DNA of 46,862 bases, taken from assembly GCA_002350705.1 (NCBI GenBank), contig DEFH01000018.1:1-46862 (forward strand), written 5' to 3'. This document shows, piece after piece, positions 33,759 to 41,640 of the stretch. Numbering within the stretch: the first letter of the stretch is position 1; the number at the start of each line of letters is the position of its first letter. This stretch comes from Ruminococcaceae bacterium UBA2857. Lineage in GTDB: Bacteria > Bacillota > Clostridia > Oscillospirales > Acutalibacteraceae. Made by a program: the position numbers and the translations under genes. The notes below the pieces were generated by a model, which was not told the origin of the DNA, made no database searches, and saw nothing but the letters and a program-made list of their open reading frames with translations.

Positions 33759-35123
33759 ATGCAATATGATTTTGTGAATATTAATAAAAAAAGTGCTGTT
33801 CCCCTGTACCAACAGGTTTATCAGTGTATCAGAAAAGCCGTGGAAAGCGGTCATCTTCCCAACGGAAGCAAACTTCCCTCTATCCGAAAACTCTCGGAAG
33901 ATCTGGCACTCAGCCGCACAACTGTCGAAAGTGCCTATCAGCAGTTATGTGTGGAGGGATTTATCGCCAGCAAACCGCAAAGCGGCTACTATGTACATAT
34001 TGACAGTCCTTTGGTCGTCAAAAGAAACAGTATCGTCAATACATCCGTGGTCTCCGGCATAAAACCAAAAATCAGATATGATCTCAGCAGTGACAGCATT
34101 GACAGTGAAAGTGCTGACATCAGACGCTGGCGTTCCCATATCCGTGATGTACTCAATAAACACAGTGCCATTATTTCCTACGGTGAGGCTCAGGGGGAAA
34201 TGGCTTTGCGTCAGGCATTGTCTGTTTACAGCTATGCGTTAAGGGCTGTTTCCTGCAGTGCGAAACATATTTTAATCGGGGCGGGTACACAGGCATTATT
34301 ATATGTGCTGTGCGGATTGATTCGCTCTTTTGGCAATACCATTGCCATGGAAAAGGGAGGCTTTTCCAAAGCAGAACAGGTATTCACCGACAGCGGTTTT
34401 CAAGTCGTTTATACAGACGGTCTGGACATTCATACCCTTGAAAAAAATCATATCCGTATTTTCTTTGTCAATCCTTCGGAAAATCTGACAACAGGGCAGC
34501 CTATGAAAATGAATCAGCGTTATGAGCTTCTCAGATGGGCGGAACAAACAGGCAGTATCATTATTGAAGATGACTACAACGGAGAATTGCGATATACCTC
34601 TCATCCCCTCCCCGCTCTGCAGGGCATGAACAGCGAAAGAGTCGTTTACATGGGGTCCTTTTCCAAGCTGCTGCTTCCGTCGGTACGTATCGGCTACATG
34701 GTCCTGCCTGAAATACTTCTGAATGTCTACAGCAGGAAAGCCGACAGGTATCATCAAACCGCCTCTAAAATAGAACAACTTGCTCTGGCATCCTATATCA
34801 ATGCCGGACATCTTGACAGACAACTGAGACGTTTGCGAAAAATTTATGCCGAAAAAAGCCGTATCTTAATGGAAAGTCTCAAAAACGCCTTTGGCCGTGA
34901 AGCTTCTGTCATACTGCACGAAAACTCCCTTTGCATCACGCTGACATTGCCCGACAATGGTACAGACATGGTACGTTCTGCATTGGACAGGGAAGTTAAA
35001 ATTACCCATATTTCGGGTGACAATCCCAATCAATATATACTGCGTCTTGGTTTTGCGGGAATCCCTGCCAATGACATAGAATCCGCTGTTGCCATATTAA
35101 GACAAATTTATTTTTGTTCATAA
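33759..35123 (+). CDS. MocR/PdxR-family GntR regulator with aminotransferase domain
   Basis: The 454-residue protein has a GntR winged helix (about 10-75; VPLYQQVYQCIRKAVESG, then KLPSIRKLSEDLALSRTTVE) fused to a fold-type I aminotransferase domain. The PLP-binding lysine is K303 in SFSKLLLPSVRIGY; IIIEDDYNGELRY is the usual DDY segment. Members such as PdxR and GabR sense PLP or amino compounds and activate or repress nearby vitamin B6, GABA or other genes. No PLP-synthesis gene is adjacent; the closest candidate target is the FMN-binding oxidase-like gene at 36052. ATG 33759 follows AGGTGG at 7 bases. Confidence 0.9.
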   Translation: MQYDFVNINKKSAVPLYQQVYQCIRKAVESGHLPNGSKLPSIRKLSEDLALSRTTVESAYQQLCVEGFIASKPQSGYYVHIDSPLVVKRNSIVNTSVVSGIKPKIRYDLSSDSIDSESADIRRWRSHIRDVLNKHSAIISYGEAQGEMALRQALSVYSYALRAVSCSAKHILIGAGTQALLYVLCGLIRSFGNTIAMEKGGFSKAEQVFTDSGFQVVYTDGLDIHTLEKNHIRIFFVNPSENLTTGQPMKMNQRYELLRWAEQTGSIIIEDDYNGELRYTSHPLPALQGMNSERVVYMGSFSKLLLPSVRIGYMVLPEILLNVYSRKADRYHQTASKIEQLALASYINAGHLDRQLRRLRKIYAEKSRILMESLKNAFGREASVILHENSLCITLTLPDNGTDMVRSALDREVKITHISGDNPNQYILRLGFAGIPANDIESAVAILRQIYFCS

Positions 35124-35129
35124 TATCCT

Positions 35130-35157
35130 TTGTATTTGGCAGAAAATGTGCTATAAT
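35130..35157 (+). promoter_or_regulatory. extended -10 promoter of the second Rpn-like gene
   Basis: TTGTAT (35130-35135), 16 bases, then TATAAT (35152-35157) preceded by TGC. It lies 24 bases before the start at 35182. Confidence 0.65.
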
Positions 35158-35181
35158 AGTAAACAAAGAGAGGTGAGTCCG

Positions 35182-36045
35182 ATGGAAATACCGTTTCATA
35201 CAAAATTCCCTCCACGCAACGATGTCGTTTTTTTCATTATGTTCGGAGATATGGAATTGTTTTCGACATTACTCAAATGCGTGACAGGACACGAACTGAA
35301 AGCAAAAGAAGTCATTTCACAGGCCAATGTTCCGCCTGATAATGTGGAACATAATTATATTCGTTTTGATACCTTTGCCAAAGATGAAAACGGAACTATT
35401 TACAGTATTGATCTGCAAAATACATACAGTGAAATACTTATCAAAAACCGCACCATTTATTATGCCTGCCGAGCCGTGGCAGGGCAGACCGTGTATAAAG
35501 GCAATTATGACAACCTGAACAAAGTAGTCATCTCTTTTGTCATGACAGCCAAAAAGAATACAGTTCCGACAGAAACCATCAGACTGTATAATCAGAATCA
35601 TGAAATCTATTCAGAACTGTTTACGCTTTATAACGTGTATATCCCTACGGTGAATCAATCAGAAAATGCAGATGAGCAATTGAAAATTTTTTCTGAATTT
35701 TTCTCTGTCAGAAATGAAGAACAAATGGAAAAGTTTATACTGTCTTATTCGGAAAACACATTAGGCAGAAAACTGATTTCACTGTATGGAAAGGCAATCG
35801 GCAGACAAGATTTAGATACGATTCAGAAAGGAGAATATTTCGATATGAAAATCTCAGAACAGGACATCATGGAAGCAACAATAGAAGCCAGAAAAAAAGG
35901 TCTTGAAGAAGGCCGTGCGGAAGGCATTCTGACAACACTCATCAGCCTTGTCAAAGACGGAATATTAACTTTGGCGGATGCCGCTAAAAGAGCTGATATG
36001 AGTGTTGCGGAATTTGAAAGTTGTGCAGACTTACAGGCACAATAA
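35182..36045 (+). CDS. second Rpn-like PD-(D/E)XK family protein (divergent type)
   Basis: The 287-residue protein begins FHTKFPPRNDVVFFIMFGD, the family entry, and has D63 in IRFDTFAKDE followed by D77-L-Q79 (IYSIDLQNTYS). This is a D-x-Q version of the nuclease centre where the neighbour 2.6 kb upstream has E-x-Q. The FILSYSENTLGRKLISLYGKAI segment and the C-terminal EEGRAEG and LADAAKRADMSVAEFE parts match the family tail. It is clearly not a recent copy of the other. Activity with Asp in place of Glu is plausible. AGAGAGGTGAG lies about 5 bases before ATG 35182. Confidence 0.83.
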   Translation: MEIPFHTKFPPRNDVVFFIMFGDMELFSTLLKCVTGHELKAKEVISQANVPPDNVEHNYIRFDTFAKDENGTIYSIDLQNTYSEILIKNRTIYYACRAVAGQTVYKGNYDNLNKVVISFVMTAKKNTVPTETIRLYNQNHEIYSELFTLYNVYIPTVNQSENADEQLKIFSEFFSVRNEEQMEKFILSYSENTLGRKLISLYGKAIGRQDLDTIQKGEYFDMKISEQDIMEATIEARKKGLEEGRAEGILTTLISLVKDGILTLADAAKRADMSVAEFESCADLQAQ

Positions 36046-36051
36046 TCAATC

Positions 36052-36537
36052 TCATTGTTCAACAAGCTCAATGGATTCTTTGCCGGTAATGTGTTCGATT
36101 GTCAGTTCAATCATACACAGAGTATTTCGGAAGCGTTCGATTTCCGCATTGTGTTCCTCAGGAGTTTTGTCGGGAGAATATTTCTCCGACAGTTTTCTGA
36201 TTGCCGAAAAAATTTCCTCCCTGCTGTCCGGAATTCTCGCCCGTCCAAAAACAATCACACTGCGATAATAAGTAGTAAATTTATCCGGCATAATGTGGTC
36301 TTGTTCAATAATACAAAAAGATACTTTTTCATTGCGTACAATGGCATCCAGTTTATGCCCCTGCTTGGCACAATGAAAGTATATTTTTCCGTTGTCGTAT
36401 ACATAGCTCAGCGGTACGGCATACGGGTAACCGTCATCTCCACTGACTGCCAATACACCTGAAGTACATTTTTTGAGAATGTCAATACACTTTTCGTCAG
36501 AAAGCTGCTGACGTTTTCTTTTCATTTCCCTAAACAT
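36052..36537 (-). CDS. pyridoxamine 5'-phosphate oxidase family FMN-binding protein (NimA-like)
   Basis: The 161-residue split-barrel protein shows the family pattern: a helix with DEKCIDILKKC, a strand GVLAVSGDDGYPYAVPLSYVY, then GKIYFHCAKQGHKLDAI and the VIVFGRARI strand. This is closest to the NimA/5-nitroimidazole-reductase-like subgroup that binds FMN, not to true PdxH. It probably reduces a small electron-poor substrate or heme-like ligand; specificity is unknown. ATG 36537 follows AGGGG at 8 bases; a GTG at 36546 is less likely. It lies convergent to the second Rpn gene (6-base gap) and downstream of the flavodiiron gene. Confidence 0.85.
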   Translation of the reverse strand: MFREMKRKRQQLSDEKCIDILKKCTSGVLAVSGDDGYPYAVPLSYVYDNGKIYFHCAKQGHKLDAIVRNEKVSFCIIEQDHIMPDKFTTYYRSVIVFGRARIPDSREEIFSAIRKLSEKYSPDKTPEEHNAEIERFRNTLCMIELTIEHITGKESIELVEQ

Positions 36538-36558
36538 GACAAACACCCCTTAGATAAC

Positions 36559-36599
36559 AAACCGGCTGCGGCATATCCGATATATATCGCAACCGGTTT
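36559..36599 (-). terminator. likely terminator of the flavodiiron gene
   Basis: AAACCGG-C-TGCG pairs with CGCA-A-CCGGTTT (one mismatch). It lies 19 bases past the flavodiiron stop, with TTTGTTATC beyond it on the minus strand; the T-run is weak. Confidence 0.6.
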
Positions 36600-36617
36600 G
36601 ATTTTTTATTTTATTGG

Positions 36618-38408
36618 TTACCGTATCGGTTCAAAGTCAGCCGCACCATGCTTGCACAGCGGACAAATGAAATCCTCCGGCAGTTCTTCTTCCTCGTAAA
36701 CATAACCGCATATCTTGCATACCCAGCCTTTTTTGCCGTCTGTCTGCGGCTGCGGCTTGACATTCTTCTGATAATAAGTATATGTCATGGTTTCCTTGTC
36801 GGAAAGCACTCTTGCCTCTGTGACACTGCAGATAAACATTCCGTGTGTATCCATATCAATATACTGCTCTACTTTCAGCGACATAAACGAATTAATGTAC
36901 TTCGGCAGGAATACCAGTCCGTTATCGGAATGAAGCGGTTCACAGTCGGCAAATTTATCGACATTTCTGCCGCTCCGGAAACCAAAGTTTTCAAATACAC
37001 GGAAAGGTGCCTCTACGGACAGACAGTTAACATTCATAATTCCTGTCTGCTGAATGACATGATGAGAATAATTCTGTTTGTTAATGCATACAGCAATTCT
37101 GTTCGGGGAGCTTGTCACCTGACTGACGGTGTTGACAATCAGACCGTTGTCTTTTTTGCCGTCATTGGATGTCACTACATACAAGCCGTAACCAATATTA
37201 AACAAGGCTGTCATATCGTTTTTATTGGCTGTTTCGTCATGCTGGGCAAGATAATCCTTGCACAGTTCATCCGCAAGTTTTTCAAGCTGCTCCTTGTTTT
37301 CAGCATTCAGTGCAGACATGATTTTCACGGTTGTATCGGTGTAAGTGATATTTTTACAGCCTTCCAGCATTTTTCTCATGGTTTTGGCGGCCATCGGTGC
37401 CCATGAACCGTTCTCAATCAATGCAACGGTCTTGTTCTGGAAATTGCGTTCCGTCAAGTGATTGATAAACTCACGCATGAACGGGAAAATTTCTGCATTG
37501 TAAGTTGTCGTGGCAAGGACAATTCTGCCGTAACGGAAAGCATCTTCCACACATTCTGCCATATCCTCTCTGGCAAGGTCATTGACAACTACCTTCGGAC
37601 AGCCTTTCACGCGGAGTTTTTCTGCCAGAAGTTCCACTGCTTTTTTCGTGTTGCCGTATACGGAGGTGTAGGCAATCATAATGCCGTCACTTTCCACACC
37701 ATAGCTTGACCATGTATTGTACAGATTCAGATAATAACCGAGATTCTCATTCAGAACAGGTCCGTGCAGAGGACAAATGGTCTGTATATCCAGTTTGGCG
37801 GCTTTTTTCAGCAAAGCCTGTACCTGTGCACCGTATTTTCCCACAATGCCGATATAATATCTTCTTGCTTCACACGCCCAGTCCTCTTCTACATCCAAAG
37901 CACCAAACTTTCCGAAACCGTCAGCAGAAAACAGGACTTTATCTTTCCTATCATAAGTCACCATAACTTCGGGCCAATGCACCATAGGAGCGGCTACAAA
38001 TGCCAAGGTATGCTCACCAAGCTCCAGCGTATCTCCTTCTTTGATAACAATTCTTCTGTCCTCAAACTGTGTGCCAAAGAAATTGTTCATCATAGCAAAC
38101 GCCTTTGCACTGGACACGATAGTGGCATTGGGATAGTTGTCCATAAAATTCATAATATTGGCACTGTGATCAGGCTCCATGTGCTGTACAATCAGATAGT
38201 CAGGTTTTCTGTCGCCAAGGGCGGCTTCCAGATTATTCAGCCACTCATGCTTAAAATTACGGTCAACGGTATCCATGACAGCAATTTTTTTGTCAACGAT
38301 CACATAAGAGTTATATGCCATACCGTTCGGAACATCATACTGTCCCTCGAACAAGTCAATTTTATGGTCATTCACGCCTACATACTTAATATCGTCTGTA
38401 ATTTTCAT
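36618..38408 (-). CDS. flavodiiron protein fused to flavin reductase and rubredoxin
   Basis: The 596-residue protein has four modules in order. First is a metallo-beta-lactamase-like diiron core (about 1-240) with ligands in HMEPDH (76-81) and further in MVHWPEV, SADGFG and CPLHGPV. Next is a flavodoxin domain (IMIAYTSVYGNTKKAVELL), then a flavin reductase-like domain (NIGYGLYVVTS ... NRIAVCINKQNYSHHVI). Last is a C-terminal rubredoxin (VCKICGYVY ... CPLCKHG). It should reduce O2 to water or NO to N2O and carry its own electron chain, as in clostridial multi-domain types. ATG 38408 follows GGAGG at 9 bases. All metal ligands are present. Confidence 0.95.
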   Translation of the reverse strand: MKITDDIKYVGVNDHKIDLFEGQYDVPNGMAYNSYVIVDKKIAVMDTVDRNFKHEWLNNLEAALGDRKPDYLIVQHMEPDHSANIMNFMDNYPNATIVSSAKAFAMMNNFFGTQFEDRRIVIKEGDTLELGEHTLAFVAAPMVHWPEVMVTYDRKDKVLFSADGFGKFGALDVEEDWACEARRYYIGIVGKYGAQVQALLKKAAKLDIQTICPLHGPVLNENLGYYLNLYNTWSSYGVESDGIMIAYTSVYGNTKKAVELLAEKLRVKGCPKVVVNDLAREDMAECVEDAFRYGRIVLATTTYNAEIFPFMREFINHLTERNFQNKTVALIENGSWAPMAAKTMRKMLEGCKNITYTDTTVKIMSALNAENKEQLEKLADELCKDYLAQHDETANKNDMTALFNIGYGLYVVTSNDGKKDNGLIVNTVSQVTSSPNRIAVCINKQNYSHHVIQQTGIMNVNCLSVEAPFRVFENFGFRSGRNVDKFADCEPLHSDNGLVFLPKYINSFMSLKVEQYIDMDTHGMFICSVTEARVLSDKETMTYTYYQKNVKPQPQTDGKKGWVCKICGYVYEEEELPEDFICPLCKHGAADFEPIR

Positions 38409-38443
38409 CCGTATCATCCTCCGGAAACATATATTTTACAGTC

Positions 38444-38473
38444 ATTATAACATAAATCTTCCTGTCATTACAA
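38444..38473 (-). promoter_or_regulatory. flavodiiron gene promoter
   Basis: Minus strand TTGTAA (38468-38473), 18 bases, TATAAT (38444-38449), about 36 bases before the start codon. Confidence 0.55.
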
Positions 38474-38494
38474 TAGTTTTTGTTAATATTTTTC

Positions 38495-38567
38495 AGGCGA
38501 AAAGCTCTCCGCAATCTGTATCAAAAACGGAACTTCGACAAAGATATTATCTCCTGTCATGTATAAT
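38495..38567 (+). promoter_or_regulatory. Spo0A-type spoIIE promoter
   Basis: A perfect 0A box, TTCGACA (38534-38540, reverse complement of TGTCGAA), overlaps the -35 position. It lies 21 bases upstream of a consensus TATAAT (38562-38567), an overlong spacing that normal sigma-A promoters do not have. The Bacillus spoIIE and spoIIG promoters have the same arrangement and need Spo0A~P. A second partial box, AGGCGAA (38495-38501, one mismatch), lies 40 bases upstream. Confidence 0.7.
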
Positions 38568-38603
38568 GATAAAAAATACAATTTGACAGGGAGAGCTGCA
38601 TGA

Positions 38604-40919
38604 ATGAACGGAATCAGCATCAGATTTTCAGAAAGTAAAAAACTATGGAACGACACCACTAAAAAAGTCCTGCACCATGCAGTGTACTTTGGCTGCGGGC
38701 TGGCAGCTGCCAATGCAACGGTTTTTGAACAATATTCCCCGTTTGGTTTATCGTTGGCGGCTGCGGTACCGTTTCCCTATCTGCTGACAGCTTCGGCCGG
38801 CTCGTTAATCAGCTATATCATGCTTTCGGGAGGACGGTGGAATTTTCGGTATATTGCGGCAATTTTGGCCATTATCGCTATCAGGTGGACTCTCCATGAC
38901 CTTAAAAAGCTCAACCGACACCCTCTGTATGCAGCAGCGGTATGCTTTTTACCCATTATCGCAACGGGAGCTGCTGTGATGAGTGTCAGCACCTTTCATC
39001 CGGACAGTCTCTTTATGTATATCATGGAGTCTCTTCTGGGAGCCATCGGAGCATATTTTCTGTCACGCACGGCAGTCATCGTCAACGGTACAAGAAGTTT
39101 GGGAATGTTGTTGCCGCAGGAGGTTGCGTGTCTGGTCATGAGCGGCTGTATCGGACTGCTGGCAGCTTCCTGTGTCACTCTGGGAGATTTATCCGCAGGA
39201 AGAATTCTGGCCGGCTTATGTATTCTTTTAGCCGCTCGCTATGGAGGCGTTGCCGGAGGAGGAATTGCCGGTATCTGTACGGGAATTGTACTCGGAATCT
39301 CTTCGGCAGAATATTATTTTCTGGGAGCAGCGTATGCCTTTGGCGGTCTGATGGCGGGGCTGTTCGTTCCGGCAGGAAAAATAATTTCCACAATTCTGTT
39401 TTTATTCAGCTGCGGCATTGCTTCCCTGCAATCGCAGGCTTTAAACAGCGTGATCAAAATTATGTATGAACTGACTGCTTCGGGACTGATTTACCTGTTT
39501 CTGCCCAAAAATGCTTTCAATTTTATTGCAGCGGTGTTTGCGGAAAAGAAAAGTGACCGTAACTGCGAGGGACTGCGACGCTCTGTGATCATGCGTTTAG
39601 ACTTCGCTGCGAAAGCTTTATCGGGTGTATCGGAAGATGTGGAAGAAGTATCGGAAAAGCTTTCCAGAATCGTCACACCCACGTTGGAAAATGTCTATCA
39701 AAAGTCCGTAGAAAGCACCTGTCAGCGTTGCGGCATGAAAACTTTCTGCTGGGAACACCGCAACGGTGTGACAATGGAATCCTTTGAACACGTCAGCGAC
39801 AAGCTCAGACGAAACGGCTCTATCAAATCGGATGATTTTCGGGATGACTTCAAACGAAAATGCTGTCGTTCCGTGGAGATGGCAACCTCTGTCAATGAGT
39901 ATTACAAAAGCTATCTGGCATCCGAGGCCGCCGCCAAACGTGTGGAAGAAATCCGCAGTGTGGTAGCGGGACAATTCTGCGGTCTGGGCGATATTCTCGG
40001 TGAAATGGCGGATGAATACGAATCCTATGAAGTCTTTGACAATGAACTTGCCGACAAGGTTCTCATCAAGCTCAAGGAACTCGGCATGATTCCGATTGAT
40101 GTCAGCTGCCGCATTGATTACATGGGACGCATGACCATAGAAGCGGAAATTTATGACGGTGACAGAGATAAAATCAAACGTGCCGTGATTGTCAGGGAAA
40201 TTTCGGGACTTTGCGGACGGAATTTTGATATGCCCAATGTGACGGCTGCCTTTGGCAGATGCCGCATTGTTCTGTGTGAGAGAGCCTCTCTTGACGTGGA
40301 AATTGCTTCCAGTCAGCATATCAGCGGCAACGGACAACTTTGCGGAGACCATTTCCGCTATTTCTGTGACGGCATGGGACGTATGATTGCCGTTTTAAGC
40401 GACGGCATGGGAACGGGCGGACGGGCGGCTGTTGACGGCGGAATGGCTGTCAGTATTATTTCCAAGCTCATCAAGGCAGGGCTGGGCTTTGACTGCTCCC
40501 TGAAAGTCGTGAATTCTGCCCTGATGGTCAAATCGGAGGACGAATCGCTCGCTACACTGGATATTGTGTCCATTGATTTGTATACGGGAAACAGTGTTTT
40601 TATGAAAGCAGGAGCGGCTCTGTCCTTTATCCGAAAAGGTGATAAAATGTATCGTGTCGAAACACCCTCCCTGCCTGCCGGAATTCTGCCGGATGTGGAA
40701 TTCCACTATACGGAAGACAATCTCCATTCCAATGATATCATTGTCATGGTCTCTGACGGGGCAATCGCAACCGGTGAAAATTGGATCGAAAAAATTATCG
40801 GCACATGGGAGGACAAAACGATGCAGGAACTTGCCGACCTGCTCAATGACGAGGCAACTTCCCGACGCAATGACGGGCATGATGACGATATTACTGTCAT
40901 TGCCATGAGAATTAAATAG
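38604..40919 (+). CDS. spoIIE: stage II sporulation protein E (PP2C phosphatase)
   Basis: The 771-residue protein has about ten N-terminal membrane helices (to ~300), a central regulatory/FtsZ-linked region, and a C-terminal PP2C phosphatase domain (about 560-771). Metal-binding acidic motifs are AVLSDGMGTGG, VMVSDGA and the terminal DDDITVIAM. It sits at the polar septum and dephosphorylates SpoIIAA to release sigma-F in the forespore. GGGAGAG lies 8 bases before ATG 38604. The promoter carries a 0A box. No spoIIA operon is adjacent. Size and domain order match the family. Confidence 0.95.
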   Translation: MNGISIRFSESKKLWNDTTKKVLHHAVYFGCGLAAANATVFEQYSPFGLSLAAAVPFPYLLTASAGSLISYIMLSGGRWNFRYIAAILAIIAIRWTLHDLKKLNRHPLYAAAVCFLPIIATGAAVMSVSTFHPDSLFMYIMESLLGAIGAYFLSRTAVIVNGTRSLGMLLPQEVACLVMSGCIGLLAASCVTLGDLSAGRILAGLCILLAARYGGVAGGGIAGICTGIVLGISSAEYYFLGAAYAFGGLMAGLFVPAGKIISTILFLFSCGIASLQSQALNSVIKIMYELTASGLIYLFLPKNAFNFIAAVFAEKKSDRNCEGLRRSVIMRLDFAAKALSGVSEDVEEVSEKLSRIVTPTLENVYQKSVESTCQRCGMKTFCWEHRNGVTMESFEHVSDKLRRNGSIKSDDFRDDFKRKCCRSVEMATSVNEYYKSYLASEAAAKRVEEIRSVVAGQFCGLGDILGEMADEYESYEVFDNELADKVLIKLKELGMIPIDVSCRIDYMGRMTIEAEIYDGDRDKIKRAVIVREISGLCGRNFDMPNVTAAFGRCRIVLCERASLDVEIASSQHISGNGQLCGDHFRYFCDGMGRMIAVLSDGMGTGGRAAVDGGMAVSIISKLIKAGLGFDCSLKVVNSALMVKSEDESLATLDIVSIDLYTGNSVFMKAGAALSFIRKGDKMYRVETPSLPAGILPDVEFHYTEDNLHSNDIIVMVSDGAIATGENWIEKIIGTWEDKTMQELADLLNDEATSRRNDGHDDDITVIAMRIK

Positions 40920-40925
40920 GCTTTC

Positions 40926-40959
40926 AGCGGAGAGCAGTTCGCAACTCTCCGCTTTTTTT
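40926..40959 (+). terminator. spoIIE terminator
   Basis: AGCGGAGAG pairs with CTCTCCGCT across a 10-base loop, followed by seven T. Confidence 0.85.
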
Positions 40960-41045
40960 GCGGAATGGATATTGAAAAAAAACAGCAGACCTGTTATAAT
41001 ATCGTCATGATGATTTGATGATATTTTGTCTGTCAGGAGAAAGCA

Positions 41046-41285
41046 ATGAAAAGGATGATTCCACGTACCAACCGAAAACATCTTGTGATTTATATCGTTG
41101 TCACTGTCGTATTAGTCATTCTGGCGGCTCTGCTGGGGTATCACCTCACCAAACGCTATAAAGAAACCATTACCGACACGTATTATACTACTGTCAGCAA
41201 TATATCTCAGAAAATCAACAATGTTCAGAATGATGTTGTCAATGAAATTTCCAAGCTCGAAGAAACCGACAACCAGACAAATTGA
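41046..41285 (+). CDS. 79-aa single-pass membrane protein, unknown function
   Basis: The small protein has a basic N-terminus (KRMIPRTNRKH), one hydrophobic helix (about 13-33) and a polar, Asn/Asp/Glu-rich helical C-terminus (NNVQNDVVNEISKLEE). AGGAG lies 7 bases upstream of the ATG, so translation is likely. It sits between the spoIIE terminator and rubredoxin promoter. The type II single-pass topology is reminiscent of septum proteins such as FtsL, but no similarity was recognised. Confidence 0.62.
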   Translation: MKRMIPRTNRKHLVIYIVVTVVLVILAALLGYHLTKRYKETITDTYYTTVSNISQKINNVQNDVVNEISKLEETDNQTN

Positions 41286-41336
41286 CTGTTTTGGATAAAA
41301 AATGGGGACAAAGCAGAAAAATCCTTTTGAACTTTC

Positions 41337-41365
41337 TTGACGTTTCGGTGCATTTGTTATATAAT
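41337..41365 (+). promoter_or_regulatory. strong rubredoxin promoter
   Basis: TTGACG (41337-41342), 17 bases, TATAAT (41360-41365), 41 bases before the rubredoxin start. Confidence 0.8.
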
Positions 41366-41406
41366 GATAAAAATATTTTTTCATTTTGCAAAGCGAGGTG
41401 TTCTGA

Positions 41407-41565
41407 ATGCAAAAGTATGTATGCAATGTATGCGGCTATGTTTATGATCCCTATGAAGGTGATGACGCTAACGGCATCGCACTCAACACATCTTTTGAGG
41501 ATCTTCCCGAGGATTGGGTATGTCCTCTCTGCGGTGTTGACAAAAGCAATTTCTCGGCAGAATAA
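41407..41565 (+). CDS. rubredoxin
   Basis: The 52-residue protein has the two iron-binding CxxC pairs: C6/C9 (YVCNVCGYVYD) and C39/C42 (WVCPLCGV). It has the canonical length and DxxYEGDDANGI loop. It transfers single electrons, probably to the flavodiiron protein or peroxide-reducing enzymes. GAGGTG lies 7 bases before the ATG. It is a single-gene unit with a strong promoter; it complements the rubredoxin module in the fusion at 36618. Confidence 0.97.
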   Translation: MQKYVCNVCGYVYDPYEGDDANGIALNTSFEDLPEDWVCPLCGVDKSNFSAE

Positions 41566-41640
41566 TTTTCGGTAAAACTTGATGTTTTAGGGAGAAAGCA
41601 ATGCTTTTGTTTTCTCCTTTTTTATTGAGGATTGAGGAAA

